A stretch of DNA of 64,000 nt, taken from positions 168,090,933 through 168,154,932 of the forward strand of contig NC_081824.1 in the NCBI RefSeq assembly GCF_030867095.1, in the 5' to 3' direction. The notes under the pieces are model-generated. The model had not been told where the DNA came from. It searched no databases and saw only the letters and a program-made list of their open reading frames with translations. The stretch comes from Alligator mississippiensis. Lineage: Eukaryota > Chordata > Crocodylia > Alligatoridae. Positions 1-11,519 of the stretch are shown here, one piece after another. Both the position numbers and the translations under genes were made by a program. Within the stretch, counting starts at the first letter, position 1, and the number at the start of each line of letters is the position of its first letter.

Positions 1-87
1 GCAACATTGGCACAGATACAGCAGGTAAAAAAAAAACCTGTCCCTGATGAAGAACATGTCTGAATCCACATGTGTTTTCTTTTCCAG

Positions 88-231
88 ATGTGAATGAATG
101 TGAAATGCTGAGTGGCGTATGTGGTGAAGCCCTTTGTGACAATGTAGAAGGTTCCTTCTTGTGTTTGTGTTCTGATGACAACCAGGAGTATGACCCAATG
201 ACTGGACAGTGTCGCTTCCGTACCTCACCAG
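88..231 (+). CDS. LTBP1: LTBP1 exon: last calcium-binding EGF domain of the central EGF array
   Basis: This is an internal coding exon of 144 nt (48 codons), with acceptor ttttccag at 80-87 and donor GTAACA at 232; both splice junctions are phase 1. It encodes one calcium-binding EGF-like domain. It opens with the calcium motif DVNEC and has six cysteines (EC, VC, LC, LC, LC, QC). It also has the Asn/Asp beta-hydroxylation pattern C-x-N-x4-F-x-C (CDNVEGSFLC). LTBP1 is a secreted extracellular-matrix glycoprotein. It covalently holds the TGF-beta propeptide (LAP) and anchors latent TGF-beta to fibrillin microfibrils; tandem EGF domains form its stiff calcium-dependent rod. The LTBP1 assignment rests on the following exons. 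The gene continues upstream of the window, so the start codon is not here. The first codon (Asp) is split, its first base lying in the upstream exon. Confidence 0.95.
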
Positions 232-2056
232 GTAACATACCAGTTGCTTTGTTTGAGATACTGCAGGTTACGTTAATTGTGCATGCTACTGGAAAGACCC
301 TAATTAAATGATCTCTTACTGAAAGTTGCTGAGCTACACAGCTCTAGTTTGGAGAAAGAAACAAGACCAGGATACGCAATAGCAGAACACACAAGATGTT
401 GGGATTTGATTTACATGACCATTTTTTTTCCTATTTATGCAAATATTTGTTGTTTAACTTTGATTTTACATTGCAGGCTGAGCTGGCTTTAGAAGCTAAT
501 ATCCAGTCTCTATGGCTTAGAAGCCTATGGATATTCTCTTCTACCCATTTCCCAAATAAAAATCCTTGCAACTCCAGCGAAACCAAGATTTGGCTCACTG
601 AACATAACCTGTATTGGCTCACTGAATGGAAAGCACAGTAGCACACAACTGCTATCAATGAAACATCAGTGACATAGTTCACAAAACTAGACAAGTCTAT
701 GAACCAAGTAGTAAAGGATTAGATGGAGAGGATCTCACTTGATCAAGTAATTAAAGGAATGAAAAGCTGAAGAACTGCTAAAGCTAGTCTGAAGAAGAAT
801 AATGCATAACGGTAGAAGAATAATGCATAACAGTATTGCCATCTACTCATACTTGTAAAAAACTACAAAGCATTTTCATCATACAAGGGCCTAATCTCAA
901 TATATTAATAATGATAGTGAATAATGATAACTAAAATGACAATCAATGATGATAACTTCAGGGATAAAGCATAAAGAAAACACTAGGAATGACATCTACT
1001 TCTAGCAATGCTACAAATGAATGATACTTGGTAAATCCAGCTACTTTTTTCTGGTCACAAAAGACAAACCTGAGGAGCAGAGCCATGTATCTGATCCCAG
1101 CTGAAGGAACCAAACAGTTTCTGGATCAGGGTAAGAAAAGCCCAGAGAGTCTAGACAGCATGCACAATCATAGTCTCTGTATCTGCATAATCTACTGTGA
1201 ATCTGCCTTTATTTGACATGTTGAGTAGCAAGGCTTTATCTGTGGTCAGTTTGAAAGAGAACTGTTTTTCCCCCATGTGGGTCTATTTTTTTCCCATAAT
1301 GAAATGCATTCTTAAGTATCTGCTACGAATCATCATGGAGGAAGATCTCATATAGGAAATCAGAAGACATGCAAGTCAGGACTAAGTGGGAGATCAGGGA
1401 ATTAGAATTATAGGGCTAGAAGGAACCTTAATCAAGAGGTCATCTTGTCCAGCCCCCTTCCTGAGGCAGGATCATCCCTGTCTCTACCATTTCAGTCTAG
1501 TGTTTGTCTAGCCCCCAAGAATGGTTCTACAGCCTCAGTAGGCAATCTGTTCCAATGCTTAACCACCCTCATAGTTAGAATGTTCTTTCTAATATCCAAC
1601 CTAAATTTACCTTGCTGCAATTAAGGCTGTTACTTTTTTTCCTGTTCCCTGTAGCCACAGAGAACAGCCTACCATCCTAGCTATAACCCTGTCTCCCTCT
1701 TTCAGGTATTTGAAGACTGCTATCATTTTCTTCTTCAGTCTTTTCTTCTCCAGGCTAAGTAATCTCAGTTCTTCCCACTTTCCCAGTAGGTTGTTTTCCA
1801 GGCAGGAGTCAACACGTGGTCCAGCAGCCACGGCAATTGGCAGTGACAGCTGACTTGGAAGCAGCAGCCTGCCTTTGGCGGAACTGCATTAATGCAGCCT
1901 GCCATTTGTAGCCGGTTGCTGACTTCTCTTCTAGACCTCTAAGAATTTTTGTTGTTCTCTGCTGGACTCTTGAATTTGTTCATATCTTTCTTTAAATGTG
2001 GCATCCAGAACCAGACACAGGGCTCCATACAGATGTTCAAAAATACAAAGGCAGAA

Positions 2057-2794
2057 GTGATCTAAAGGTGCCTGTAGACATGCTAGGAGCTGTGAGGTGT
2101 TGTTTCACAGGAAGGGCAGCTGGCTGGAGAGCACAGCAGCAGCATGCAGATTCCTCATTCCCTACCCTCCTTCTGAAAGCATGTTCACCAGAGCTCCAAG
2201 GGGCCCGATTCTTCCGTCTGCAGAGCAGTCCCTCCCTGCACCCCCACCCTCGCTTAGGGGCACTGCATAAAGATAGAAAAACACTGAGCTACAGACCCTC
2301 CTTCCTGCTCCCACCCCCGACAGGGCTGCCTCAGCTCTGTGATAGCTCAGAGGTAAGTAAGCAGCTGAACACAAGTCAAGTTTCAGCACACCTCCCTATA
2401 AGGGAGGGTTAGCAAGTGGGGAGGGGCTGCAAAGCAGCCTGGGATGTGGACAGACTGCAAACTAACTTGAGTTTGTAGAGGATGTGGCATAGAAATTTGA
2501 TAGACCAGTCTAAATCGCTTAAGTTTGATACCACATCGATCCATGTCTATCTTAGACTGGGTTCTGCCATTTTTAAATTAGTCTGTGTGCACTGAATTTC
2601 TGTTTGGTTATGGGTGGGTAAGGTCTCACCTGTGCTGAAGAGAGAAGAAATAATTTCCTGTGACTTACAAGTGATGCTCCTGTTAATACAACTGCTGCTT
2701 TTTTACAACAAGAGCACACTGTTGACTTATATTCAGCTAACATTTCACTGTAACCCTTAGGACCTTTTCTGCAGTAAAGCACCCTAGCCAGTCA
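2057..2794. repeat. Probable miniature element inserted in the CR1 copy
   Basis: The CR1 homology stops near 2056 and resumes near 2795. The intervening 740 bp is GC-rich in its centre (pyrimidine-rich around 2150-2400) with more AT-rich flanks. The motif gtagacatg near the left (about 2073) and catgtctat near the right (about 2543) are in inverted orientation, which suggests a TIR element. Clear termini and a target-site duplication were not established. Confidence 0.4.
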
Positions 2795-3821
2795 TTCCCT
2801 AGTCTGCATTTATGCATGTGATTGTTCCATTCTAAAATGCCTTGCACTTGTCTCTATTAAATTTTATTTGGTTAACTTCAGCGCATGTTTCCAGTTTACC
2901 AACGTCATTCTGAATCCTAATCCTATCCTCCAAAGTGTCTATAGCTGTACCCAGCCTGTTGTCATCTTCAAATTTGCCAGCTGTGCACTCAATCCCATCC
3001 TCCAAATCATTAATGAAGTTTTTAGGCAGTATGGGACCCAGGACTGACAGCTGAAGAACTTCACTTGATATTTCCTCCCAACTGGACATTGAGCCATTTA
3101 TGACTACTCTTTGAGCATGGTGGTCCAATCAGTTATGTATCCGCCTTACAATTCTTTTGTCTAGACTCTATTTCCATAGCTTACTAATGAGAATGTAGGA
3201 GGAGAGAAATTGAAAACTTTGTTAAAGTCAATATATATCATATCCACGGCTCTCCCTCATTCACAAAGCTAATTATCTTGTTTCAAAAGGAAGTCAGGTT
3301 GGTGAAGTATGACCTGTTCTTGATGAATCCACACTGTTTGTTCCTAATCACCTTGCTTTCCTCTAGATGCTTAGAAATCAATTCCTTGATGTCATGCTCC
3401 ATAGTCTTTCCAAGTAGCTAGATCAGACGGATTGGTCTATAATTTCCAGGATCATGCTTTTTCACTTTCTTGAAGATGGGCGCTACGTTTACCCTTTTCC
3501 TGTTGTTCTGGGCCTCACCTAAACTCCATGACTTCTCAAGAGAATAGTCAGTAGCTCTGCAAATACCTCCGCCAATTGCTTGAGTATTCTAGGTTGCATC
3601 TCATCTGGCCCTGCTGACTTGAAAATGTCCAGCTTCTTTAAGTAATTTCTAATCTGTTCTCCTACTCCAGGCTGATTATCTCCTTCCCTGTCTGTACTGC
3701 CAGCTGCAGTCATTGTCTGATAACTGACCTTATTCATGAAGAATGAAATAAAAAGTGGCATTCAGTACTCCAGCCTTCTCTGCATCAGCTGTTACTAGAT
3801 TGTCTTCCCCATTCACTAAGG

Positions 3822-4126
3822 CAGGGGTTCTCAACCTTTTTCTCCATGAGGACCAGCCTGGTTCCGCAGCCCTGCCCACACGGCCCTGGGTACATCGAGC
3901 AAGTCTTGGCAGTGGGGAACCCCAAGGCCCCACTCACCCGAGCAGCAGCAGTGTGGAGCCTTGCCCACCCACCTGTAGCGCTGCCCACACAATGGAGGCT
4001 GTGGCGCCAGGCAGGCTCGCCTGAATCCTGGGGGCTAATGCAGCTCCTCCCCACACTGGGCCGGGCCAGGCCAGGCCAGGTGGACCCCCTGAAACCTGCT
4101 CACATGCCCCCTGTTGAGAACCACTG
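3822..4126. mobile_element. Non-autonomous hAT (Charlie-like) element inserted in CR1
   Basis: The 305-bp element begins CAGGGGTTCTCAACC and ends GTTGAGAACCACTG, which are hAT-Charlie-type terminal inverted repeats. It is flanked by 8-bp duplications cactaagg (3814-3821) and cagtaagg (4127-4134), matching at 7 of 8 positions. CR1 homology runs up to both sides, so this insertion is younger than the LINE. The interior is GC-rich with no coding capacity. Confidence 0.85.
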
Positions 4127-7100
4127 CAGTAAGGGACCTAGAATTTTCTGTTCTTTCTTTTACTTCTGACATACTTGAAAAATCTTTTTTATTGCCTTTT
4201 ACATCCATTGCTAGTTACATCTCAAATCATGCCTTGTTCTTCCTGATTTTCAACCTACATGCCCATGTGATACTCTTATAGTGAGATAGCCAAGTTTCCA
4301 CTTTTTGTATGATTCTTTCAGCTCACTGAAGTTTGCTCTTTAGCCAGGCTTTAAACATATGCAGTGTTATTTGACAAATGGAATACAGGAACATATCTGT
4401 TACTGGGCAGCACTAGAAACAGATCTGTATAAGTTGCTTGTGAAGGACATAAAATCTTGCCAAACCTTGCCATTCTTTAATCTCCACTTTCGTGCACAGC
4501 CAAGGGAAGAAAGCTTTTTCCATAGCCAATTCCTCTTTAAATAGGATATTATTTTGTATGCTGAATGAAAGACGTAGCATATTTTTTTTCCTGGATTTCT
4601 TGGTGGCTAACCATTGCCTTGCTCCAGTGAGATTCTGCGTCAGAATATGAAGATCTTGGGAACTGAACACTCAAACTGTGAAGTGGTAACATTACCTATC
4701 ACATATGTGAGTTTTGGAAGACTGCTTGTAGAGTAGCCAAAGTGTACTTTTTTAAAACCTACATTTTACTTGCACCTTTTGTTTTCATTTCATGCCAAAA
4801 CTAGTGGCTGAAACTTGCATATTTTCCCTTTGACTTGCACAGAAATTGGATCTGATCTGATCATTGGATGGTAAGACATCTGCAAGGTTAACAGTAGCAG
4901 CAAGGTTACACTGCCTATAAGAACCAAAAAGGTGCAGAACCACTATTCCAGCTCTCCATCTAGCACCACCCACAAGGGAGGGAGGCACTGAGTTCATGGT
5001 ATGCCCTTGTAAAAGCTGATGCAATGCCCACGTTTCTTGCAGTTTTGGCAGGTCAGGGTGCTGCCTGGAGTCTTTGTTCAGTCCACAGGCCTCACTTCCA
5101 AAATTAGCTTGTGCCTCATCTGACCTACACTGAAAAGAAAAATATCTTATCTGTACTACATTTCTGCATTATGAATCCACAGGCATCATAGATGTATTCA
5201 GCATTCATCCATTTTTAATGTTAATGTTCTTATGCTATCTTGTGCACAAAGAATGTCTTCCTGCTTCCTCTGCTAAACAGAAGTAGGATGCCATTCCTAA
5301 GGGAGGACAGTTCAGGCATAACTTTAATTCAGGGATGTTTTACATGTGGTTAAAGGCTGCTGCCTCTGTGGAACACTGTATGTTCACACTTCCTTTTACT
5401 CACCACTGGGGATCTGGAACTTCCTTTTATTTAGGTTTTCCTTGGCAGAAATTCACCTGTTATTTGCTGTGAAATGATCCTATTAGTGTATGAAAATTCA
5501 GTTCATCAGTTTCAGGCCATCCTATCATGTTTCAGTATTCATTTCAACTTAGTTGTAAAAAAAACACAAAAAAACACAAAAAAAGAAACCATCAATTGAA
5601 CATGCATGTTTCAAGTATCTTTTTTTGCTTTTCTTCCTTTTGTTCCTAATGTATATAAAAATTGATTGAAAAAATTACAGAAACTTTATTTCAGATTAAT
5701 ATTGGATAGATATTTGTATCATCTTCTCCTGGAGAAAATCTGCCTGAATATTTTTTATTATTAATTTACTTGTGTATCCTTTTACAAGTTATATAGAGGT
5801 TCTTATGTGTACCTTTATTCTATATTCAACATTTTGTTTGCATAATTAATATTCATCAACTTGTTATAATTACTGATGGTCAGAAAAGAAAATGTGTTCT
5901 CCTGTGAACCTGAAGTCCCAATATGTACACCTATTGGTACAGATTCCAAAGAAACTAATATATAATATTATATCTTTAAAGTCTGTTTTTATCTAGCATT
6001 TTACATAAACTAAATTATTGTTTTCCTTGGGTAAAAAATAAGAATTGCTGTTTTGACATCTGGAGTAAGTAATTGGATTAGTCCAATATAACTGTAACTT
6101 TGCCAAAGAAGAAATGATAAATGCATGATCCAAAATCCTTGTGGATTTTCAAGGCTAGAAAATATATATTGTTAACAATGTTGGAAAGCTAGACTTCTTA
6201 AGAGAAGCAAGAAGAGATTTATGGGGTGTATACTATTAGTTTCTGGGCACTAGAATGAGTTTGCATCCAAAACCAAATTTTAAATTTTATAATTTTTATA
6301 GAATACCTTAAATATTGTAATTACTACCAGATATTTTTGAGAAAACGTATGTCCTTACCCAGACATTTCTATTTTGTTTGTGCATTTCTGGACGCACATG
6401 CTCAAATTCTTGATTTGCACACAAATTATAGAAGTGCGTAAAAGAGAGGCACCATTACCTTGCTAAGTGTGCATCAAATCGGGAGATTTTCACAAGCATA
6501 TTCTGTATCTAATTTCCTACATCCGGCATTTGGCAAGCATTGTATAGCACAGCAATTCTGTAACAGTATTGTACCAAACACATTAGCAATTAGATCAATT
6601 GCCATGTTATCCTAAAAGTCCTTAGTAGACCTAAGTATTTAATTTAGTAACAATGAAACAGAGGAGACCAACATCATGAAAAAACTAAATATCTAATTAG
6701 TAACATTTCTCCCAAGGAAAAGTTACAGCAAAATATCACAAAATATAATCTGCTTACTAAAAGGTTAATAATATGAAAGAGAATTTACAAATTTGTAGAC
6801 ACAGACTAGTCTTTGTAAATTTCTTTTTTAAGGATTTGTGTCTCATTCGCTTTCCAAACATTCATGACGCCTGTTTGACTATCCCTCAGTCACAGCTGTG
6901 TAAACAACAGACTTTAAACTGCTGGAAAGATAATGGGAGGAGAAACCAACACATCAAATATAAAATAGGAATAAATAATGGCACAATGAGGTTGTTTCTG
7001 CTTCCCCCTGGGGCAGCCTCTGGTGCTCTTCCCTTGGAAAATGGTGTGAAAATTGCCATGGTTTTTCTGCTATTTAAGCCTTTGGCTTTGAATCAGCTAG

Positions 7101-7761
7101 ACACGTGGCAAATGTCCAAAGAAAATGTATAATTTGGTGGCTAAAGTACTGCTCTCTCACCTTGAAATAACAGATTTAGTTCAACTGAGTTTCTATGACA
7201 CATGATAGTCTTAATTTGGTTCTTATTGGACAGCAGTTGATACCACAAAACCACCATACTTTATGAAATTCAGCACATTATGGAAAATTGTAATTATCTG
7301 ATGAGGGGAGACCACAGACTAAACTAACAAAGATGAAATAGCACTCATCTGGGTGTTTCCCTTAATGTACCCTTACTTATATTGGCAAAACAGCAAAGGA
7401 GAATTTACATGGTAGGTGGTAACATTGCACTAAGTATGAACAGAGGTGTCTGCCGGCTCCTTGAATTCCACAAACAGAAGTATTTTCTTTTCTGAGGAAG
7501 TTTAGAAACAAATGCAATTGCTTATTTGGAACTCAAGCCAGAATGGGCTGTTTTATTCCTTTGAATTAAAACATAACAATAGGCAGCACAAATGGAATTG
7601 CTCATGTATGCTAAATTAAAAGGAACTTAAAGGAATTTATTTAATAAAACTGTCAAATGTTTTAGTATTTTAACATCACATTTGACAAAGAAGTTATTAT
7701 GCCCTTGACCTTTTCGTCTGATGCATTTTGTCATCTCATAATTTGTATTGAAGATCTAAAG

Positions 7762-8829
7762 CAGTGGTTCTCAGTGGGGCTGTGCAAAGCTTCGGTCCCT
7801 GATTCGATTTGGCTGAGATTCGGCTCAATTCAGTGGCCAAATCTCCAAATCCGAATCGAATTAGGAGACCCTTTAATCTCTCCGAATTGAATCAGAACCC
7901 TCTGAATTGATTCAGAGAGATTTGGAAGAATTCAACGATTTGGACGTAGACACAGCTTTAAATGTTTTTTCTACATACCTCAAGGTACCAGGCGGCTTGT
8001 GAATGCTGAGATGCTGGGGCGCATGGTGTGTCCCACAGGAGTACAGGGGGCTCCCCAGAGCACTTGGCAGCAGACCTTGAAGTGGACCAGAAGCACTTCC
8101 AGTCCAGTTCTGGGTCTGACAGGGAGTGCACTTGGCGCCCCCCTCCTGCCTCCCCCCACAGCCCGGCAACTGGTGCCTCCTGGGTCTGGGAGGGCACCCA
8201 GGGTCCCCCCATGGCCTATCACTGAGCTAGAGGGGCATGAGGGTGGGGCCCCAGCGCGCTCGGTGGTAGACCTGGAAGTGGACCACTTCCTAACTTCATC
8301 TGCCCCAGTATCGCAGCATTCATGAGCTGCACCTGGTACCTCAAGGTATGTAGATAAAACATTTTAAGCTGTGTCTATGGCCAAATCGCTGATTCTCCAA
8401 ATCTTCAGATTCAGATTCAGCCAAATCGAATTGGGGACAGTGATCCGAATCAACACATTGAATCACTGTCCCTGATTCAGGGCAATTCTGAATCGAATGT
8501 GGCCCACTTCGCATACCCCTAGTTCTCAGCTGTTTTAGACTCCAGGCACTCCTCATTAGACATAAGGTACCTCTCAGAAACTGCTAGCTCTTAGCTTCCA
8601 CTCATTTTTAGACTATGGAAAAATAACAGAGAAATTATTCTGTTGCAAAGAACTTAGAAAGACCACAACAAGTCAGAAATATTTTTGACATTATGGATTC
8701 CTATTTGAAATTTCAGGATTTATCTTGTGAATCAGGTGTAGGTGTTTGGACACCTAATGAAGTTAATATTGTGTGGTTTCCAGTGGCAACTTTAACATGA
8801 TCTCACAGCATCATCTTTGAGAATTGCTG
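7762..8829. mobile_element. Non-autonomous hAT element (family shared with 12708, 51146 and 55367), split by a second hAT
   Basis: It starts CAGTGGTTCTCAG at 7762, is interrupted at 7775-8521, and continues from 8530 (ctgttttagactcc...) to a degenerate right end, gagaattgctg, at about 8829. The body (ctcagaaactgctagctctt, ctgttgcaaagaactta, ttatggattcctatttgaaa) is shared with the copies at 12708-13229, 51146-51370 and, inverted, 55367-55662. The target-site duplication is too eroded to call. Confidence 0.75.
7775..8521. mobile_element. Fold-back hAT-type element nested in another hAT, with perfect 8-bp target-site duplication
   Basis: The 747-bp element is bounded by gttctcag at 7767-7774 and again at 8522-8529, an exact 8-bp duplication. 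Its ends are TGGGGCTGTGCAAAG and, in reverse complement, TAGGGGTATGCGAAG. Much of the element is palindromic: the left stretch around 7946-8020 (acacagctttaaatg, ctacatacctcaaggtacc, gtgaatgctgagatgctgg) recurs in reverse complement around 8290-8385. Several apparent ORFs on both strands in this interval are by-products of this symmetry. Confidence 0.88.
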
Positions 8830-9598
8830 CTATAGAAGAAACAAGAAAGTAAGGGCCTGAGATATACTTTACTTCCTTAGGCCCTGTTTTACACTTACCA
8901 CCTTTGAAATCCTATATTGCAGCTACAGTCCTGAAGGGCAGAGAGGACTAGATAGAATTGGGGATATTTCATGCCATCGTTGGCATGAAGAGGATGATTT
9001 TGAGCTCCTTGGGGGCCAGAGTACAAGACTTATACCAGGTCAGTGAAGTGAACCTAGGTCTCCCCAGAAATCGTAGAAAGAACTACTGTTAGGCCATCCC
9101 AAAGCCTTTTCTTTCCAGCCAAATTCAAAAGAGCCAACAGGCAAACAAGACTTAAGTAAATGCTATAACAGCTTTGATCTGAATCCTCGCATCACATAAT
9201 GATTTGAAATGCATTATAACTCAAGCATAAAATATGGATTTCATGTCCTCCTGGAAACTTGTGACACTTTAAAAAATGCCTTAGACTAGGAACATTACAT
9301 TATAATCTGAATTGCAAAGTACCTGCAAATCTGCCAACAAGAAGTAATTTTGAGTAATTCCTTTTTACATTATTTTAGATAATTGTAGTCATATTGTAAG
9401 TAGTGAGTATAAAGAATTTTCCACTGTATAGGAAAGTATATAGAATAGGAACAAATGTATTTGTTACCTTAAAAGGTTGCATTCTTAAATCCCTAGTGGA
9501 ACGCTTACTTTTAACCAACAAATTTGAGCATCTGTGATGTTTTTAACATCAATATCATGGGGAGTGCATATGCAAAATGTAGAGGGTATGATCAGGTA

Positions 9599-9976
9599 CC
9601 GTATTTGCTAACAATACTGCAAAACATACACCCTCTCCCCAAAAATCAACCCTTCAAAATTGGGGTGCACGTCTTAAACAGGGAAACTGATATTCTTCCC
9701 TGGAATAGATGCATGAAGATGTTGTGCTGCGAAAGGGTAATCACTTCCTTTCGGCCAGCAGGCAGGAGGGATGGAGTCCAGTATTCATTCACTCTTTCAC
9801 AGCTGCTCTCGGCTTGCTGACGAAAAGAAGCTGGCAACCATCTTACAGCACAACCTCTCCACAAAAAAAGCCAGCTCTAGGCCAGGACTCTGAAAAAGTC
9901 TTTTTTTCTACATCCTGCTTTCCAGAAAGAACGTATGCATCTTATTCGGGTGCATGTGGTGCGTGAGAAAATACAG
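9599..9976 (+). mobile_element. TIR miniature element with TA target site
   Basis: The 378-bp element has ends CCGTATTTGCT and, reverse-complemented at the right, CTGTATTTTCTC. Both sides are flanked by TA (9597-9598 and 9977-9978), consistent with a Tc1/mariner-like TA target. Related sequence occurs at about 23467 and, inverted, at 25131-25268, sharing aaaatcaacccttcaaaatt and acagggaaactgat-like segments. It has no coding capacity. The superfamily is inferred from the TA flank only. Confidence 0.65.
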
Positions 9977-10545
9977 TATTATTAAATCATTACAAAATCC
10001 ACTTGAAGTTTCTCAAAGCCCAATCAAACAGGAGGAGAATATTTTGTGAAAACTTGCTGTTAGATGGGCAGTGTTTTGGAGATAGGTAGGCTTCAACAGC
10101 ATGTTTCTTTTACATTCATGGCTAGTCAGATTTCTAGACTGACTTGTTCTAGGACCTCTGAGGATATTGTATTTTTTTTCTCCAACAAGAATGAGTGCCC
10201 TTTAACTGTGGCTTGGTAAATTTTGCTTTTTGTTCTTGAAAAGATTGGGGCATGTGCATGGCTTAAACAAGGCAGTTGTTTATCTGTGGAAAATCTTACT
10301 CCAGCCAGATCTGAAAATGGAAACTTCTAAAAAAGAAAAAATCCAGAGAAAGATTTTGAGAATTTCTGCTGCTTTTTCTCAGAATTTAAAAAAAAAAAAT
10401 GGTTTACATATTTTTTTCTTTAAGGACTCCAGCCCTCAAGATGGAAAATGGTGCCATGACACCATCATGCCATTGCTTTTCTCCTGCATCTGTTATAAAA
10501 CTGATTGATCTGATGTATACTTTTATGATTTATTTTCATCTTTAG

Positions 10546-10728
10546 AATTACCGGTAGATGCTGATCAATCTGAAAATGAAAAGAAGGAATGCTACTACAA
10601 TCTAAACGATGCTAATTTCTGCGATAATGTGCTGACAGCTAACGTTACCAAACAAGAATGCTGCTGTACTTTGGGTGCTGGTTGGGGTGATAACTGTGAA
10701 ATCTTCCCCTGCCCTGTCTTTGGAACTG
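10546..10728 (+). CDS. LTBP1: LTBP1 exon: LAP-binding TB (8-Cys) domain, first seven cysteines
   Basis: This exon of 183 nt (61 codons) has acceptor tttag at 10541-10545 and donor GTAAGC at 10729, phase 1 at both ends. It contains no ATG, so a simple ORF search misses it. The translation starts [14 protein letters not shown] and then gives a TB domain core: a Cys, FC, the diagnostic CCC triplet ([12 protein letters not shown]), NC and PC. The eighth cysteine is in the next exon. Between Cys6 and Cys7 the order is C-E-I-F-P-C. This contains the two-residue Phe-Pro insertion which, in published work on the third LTBP1 TB domain, marks the domain that disulfide-bonds to the TGF-beta propeptide. 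The final TB domain in this window lacks it (C-A-L-C). An N-glycosylation sequon (NVT) is present. This is the functionally central domain for building the large latent TGF-beta complex. Confidence 0.95.
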
Positions 10729-10824
10729 GTAAGCAAAGATTTTCTATCTACTTGTGACTTTTGAAGCATCCATGCTTAATGATAGGCAAAGCCTGGTTTA
10801 AATCATGGATTCAGCTCGGTAATA

Positions 10825-11519
10825 TTGTGGCCCAATCATGGTAGGGGCCACCATTTTCGCACCCAAATGCCCCCCTACCACACCTCCCAACTGGCTGAGA
10901 GCCTCTTCCTCCCCCCCACCCCAGCTGCATCCTGGTTCAGCAGCACAAAGCTGCTCAGGGGCAGGGGCTGAGGGGAGGGAGGGAGGGATCCTCCTCCATC
11001 TCCTGCAGCAGGGGCTTCCCCCTTATCTCCACACCCAGTGTGAGGCAGAGAGGGTATGGAGCCCCTCCTACCCCCCTGGCTGCCCCCTGGGGGAAGGGGG
11101 CAGATTGAGCAAGCCGTAACCTGCCCCCTACCTGCTGGCCACCTCCTCAAGCTGCCACCACCTCAGGGGTTCCAGCCTCCTCGTGCCACCCTCGTCTGTG
11201 GGGTGTGGAGAGGCCAGCCGGGCAGTGGCTCCCCGCCAGCACCAAACAAAGCATGGTCCCAGGCAGGGCAGGGCAAAGATGGAGCTGGGGAGGCAGCTAT
11301 CATTGTCTTTATCTCATGGGAAGGCTAGTGGGGCTTGGGGGACTCTGGCGGTGAAGGGAACGTGGGGGCTATTCTTCTCTGCTCTGCCACCACCACCGCC
11401 GCTGTTTCCCCAACCAGCTGGCCGCGCTGCTCCTGTGTTTTTAAGTCACTCCCCCCCACTCCTTTCATGGTATTTAATGGTCCTTCTTGTTGCCATAAAA
11501 TGCCATAATATGGCCACTT
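10825..11519. repeat. GC-rich TIR-like repeat
   Basis: An abruptly GC-rich block of about 690 bp sits in AT-rich DNA, with weak inverted ends: gtggcccaatcatgg near 10828 and, reverse-complemented, gtggccatattatgg near 11515. ORFs on both strands across it are low-complexity Pro/Gly/Ser-rich translations and are not taken as genes. No clean target-site duplication was found. Confidence 0.5.

Larger units (their letters stand above)
1398..4352 (-). mobile_element. Degenerate CR1 LINE, antisense, interrupted by two insertions
   Basis: The left end (gaattatagggctagaagga, 1398 on) is the typical CR1 3' region read in reverse, continuing through ctccaggctaagtaatctcag at about 1750. The element resumes at about 2795 with reverse-transcriptase sequence. 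On the minus strand 3128-2832 translates to a palm-domain fragment containing VLGPILPKNFINDLEDGIEC and KFEDDN, in place of the expected F-A-D-D catalytic box. A further minus-strand fragment lies at 3761-3519 (DEMQPRILKQLA), and CR1-like sequence continues on the far side of the 3822-4126 insertion to about 4352. Frameshifts and stops throughout show an old dead copy. Inserts lie at about 2057-2794 and at 3822-4126. Outer bounds are approximate. Confidence 0.85.
232..10545 (+). other. LTBP1 intron, 10.3 kb, repeat-rich
   Basis: This is a phase-1 GT-AG intron. It holds a long degenerate antisense CR1 LINE (about 1398-4352) with inserts, a nested pair of hAT elements (7762-8829) and a TA-flanked miniature element (9599-9976), each listed separately. 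Nothing recognisable was seen in 232-1397, 4353-7761 or 8830-9598 beyond AT-rich unique sequence and an A-rich run near 5558-5585. No EGF- or TB-like extra exon was found. Confidence 0.85.
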
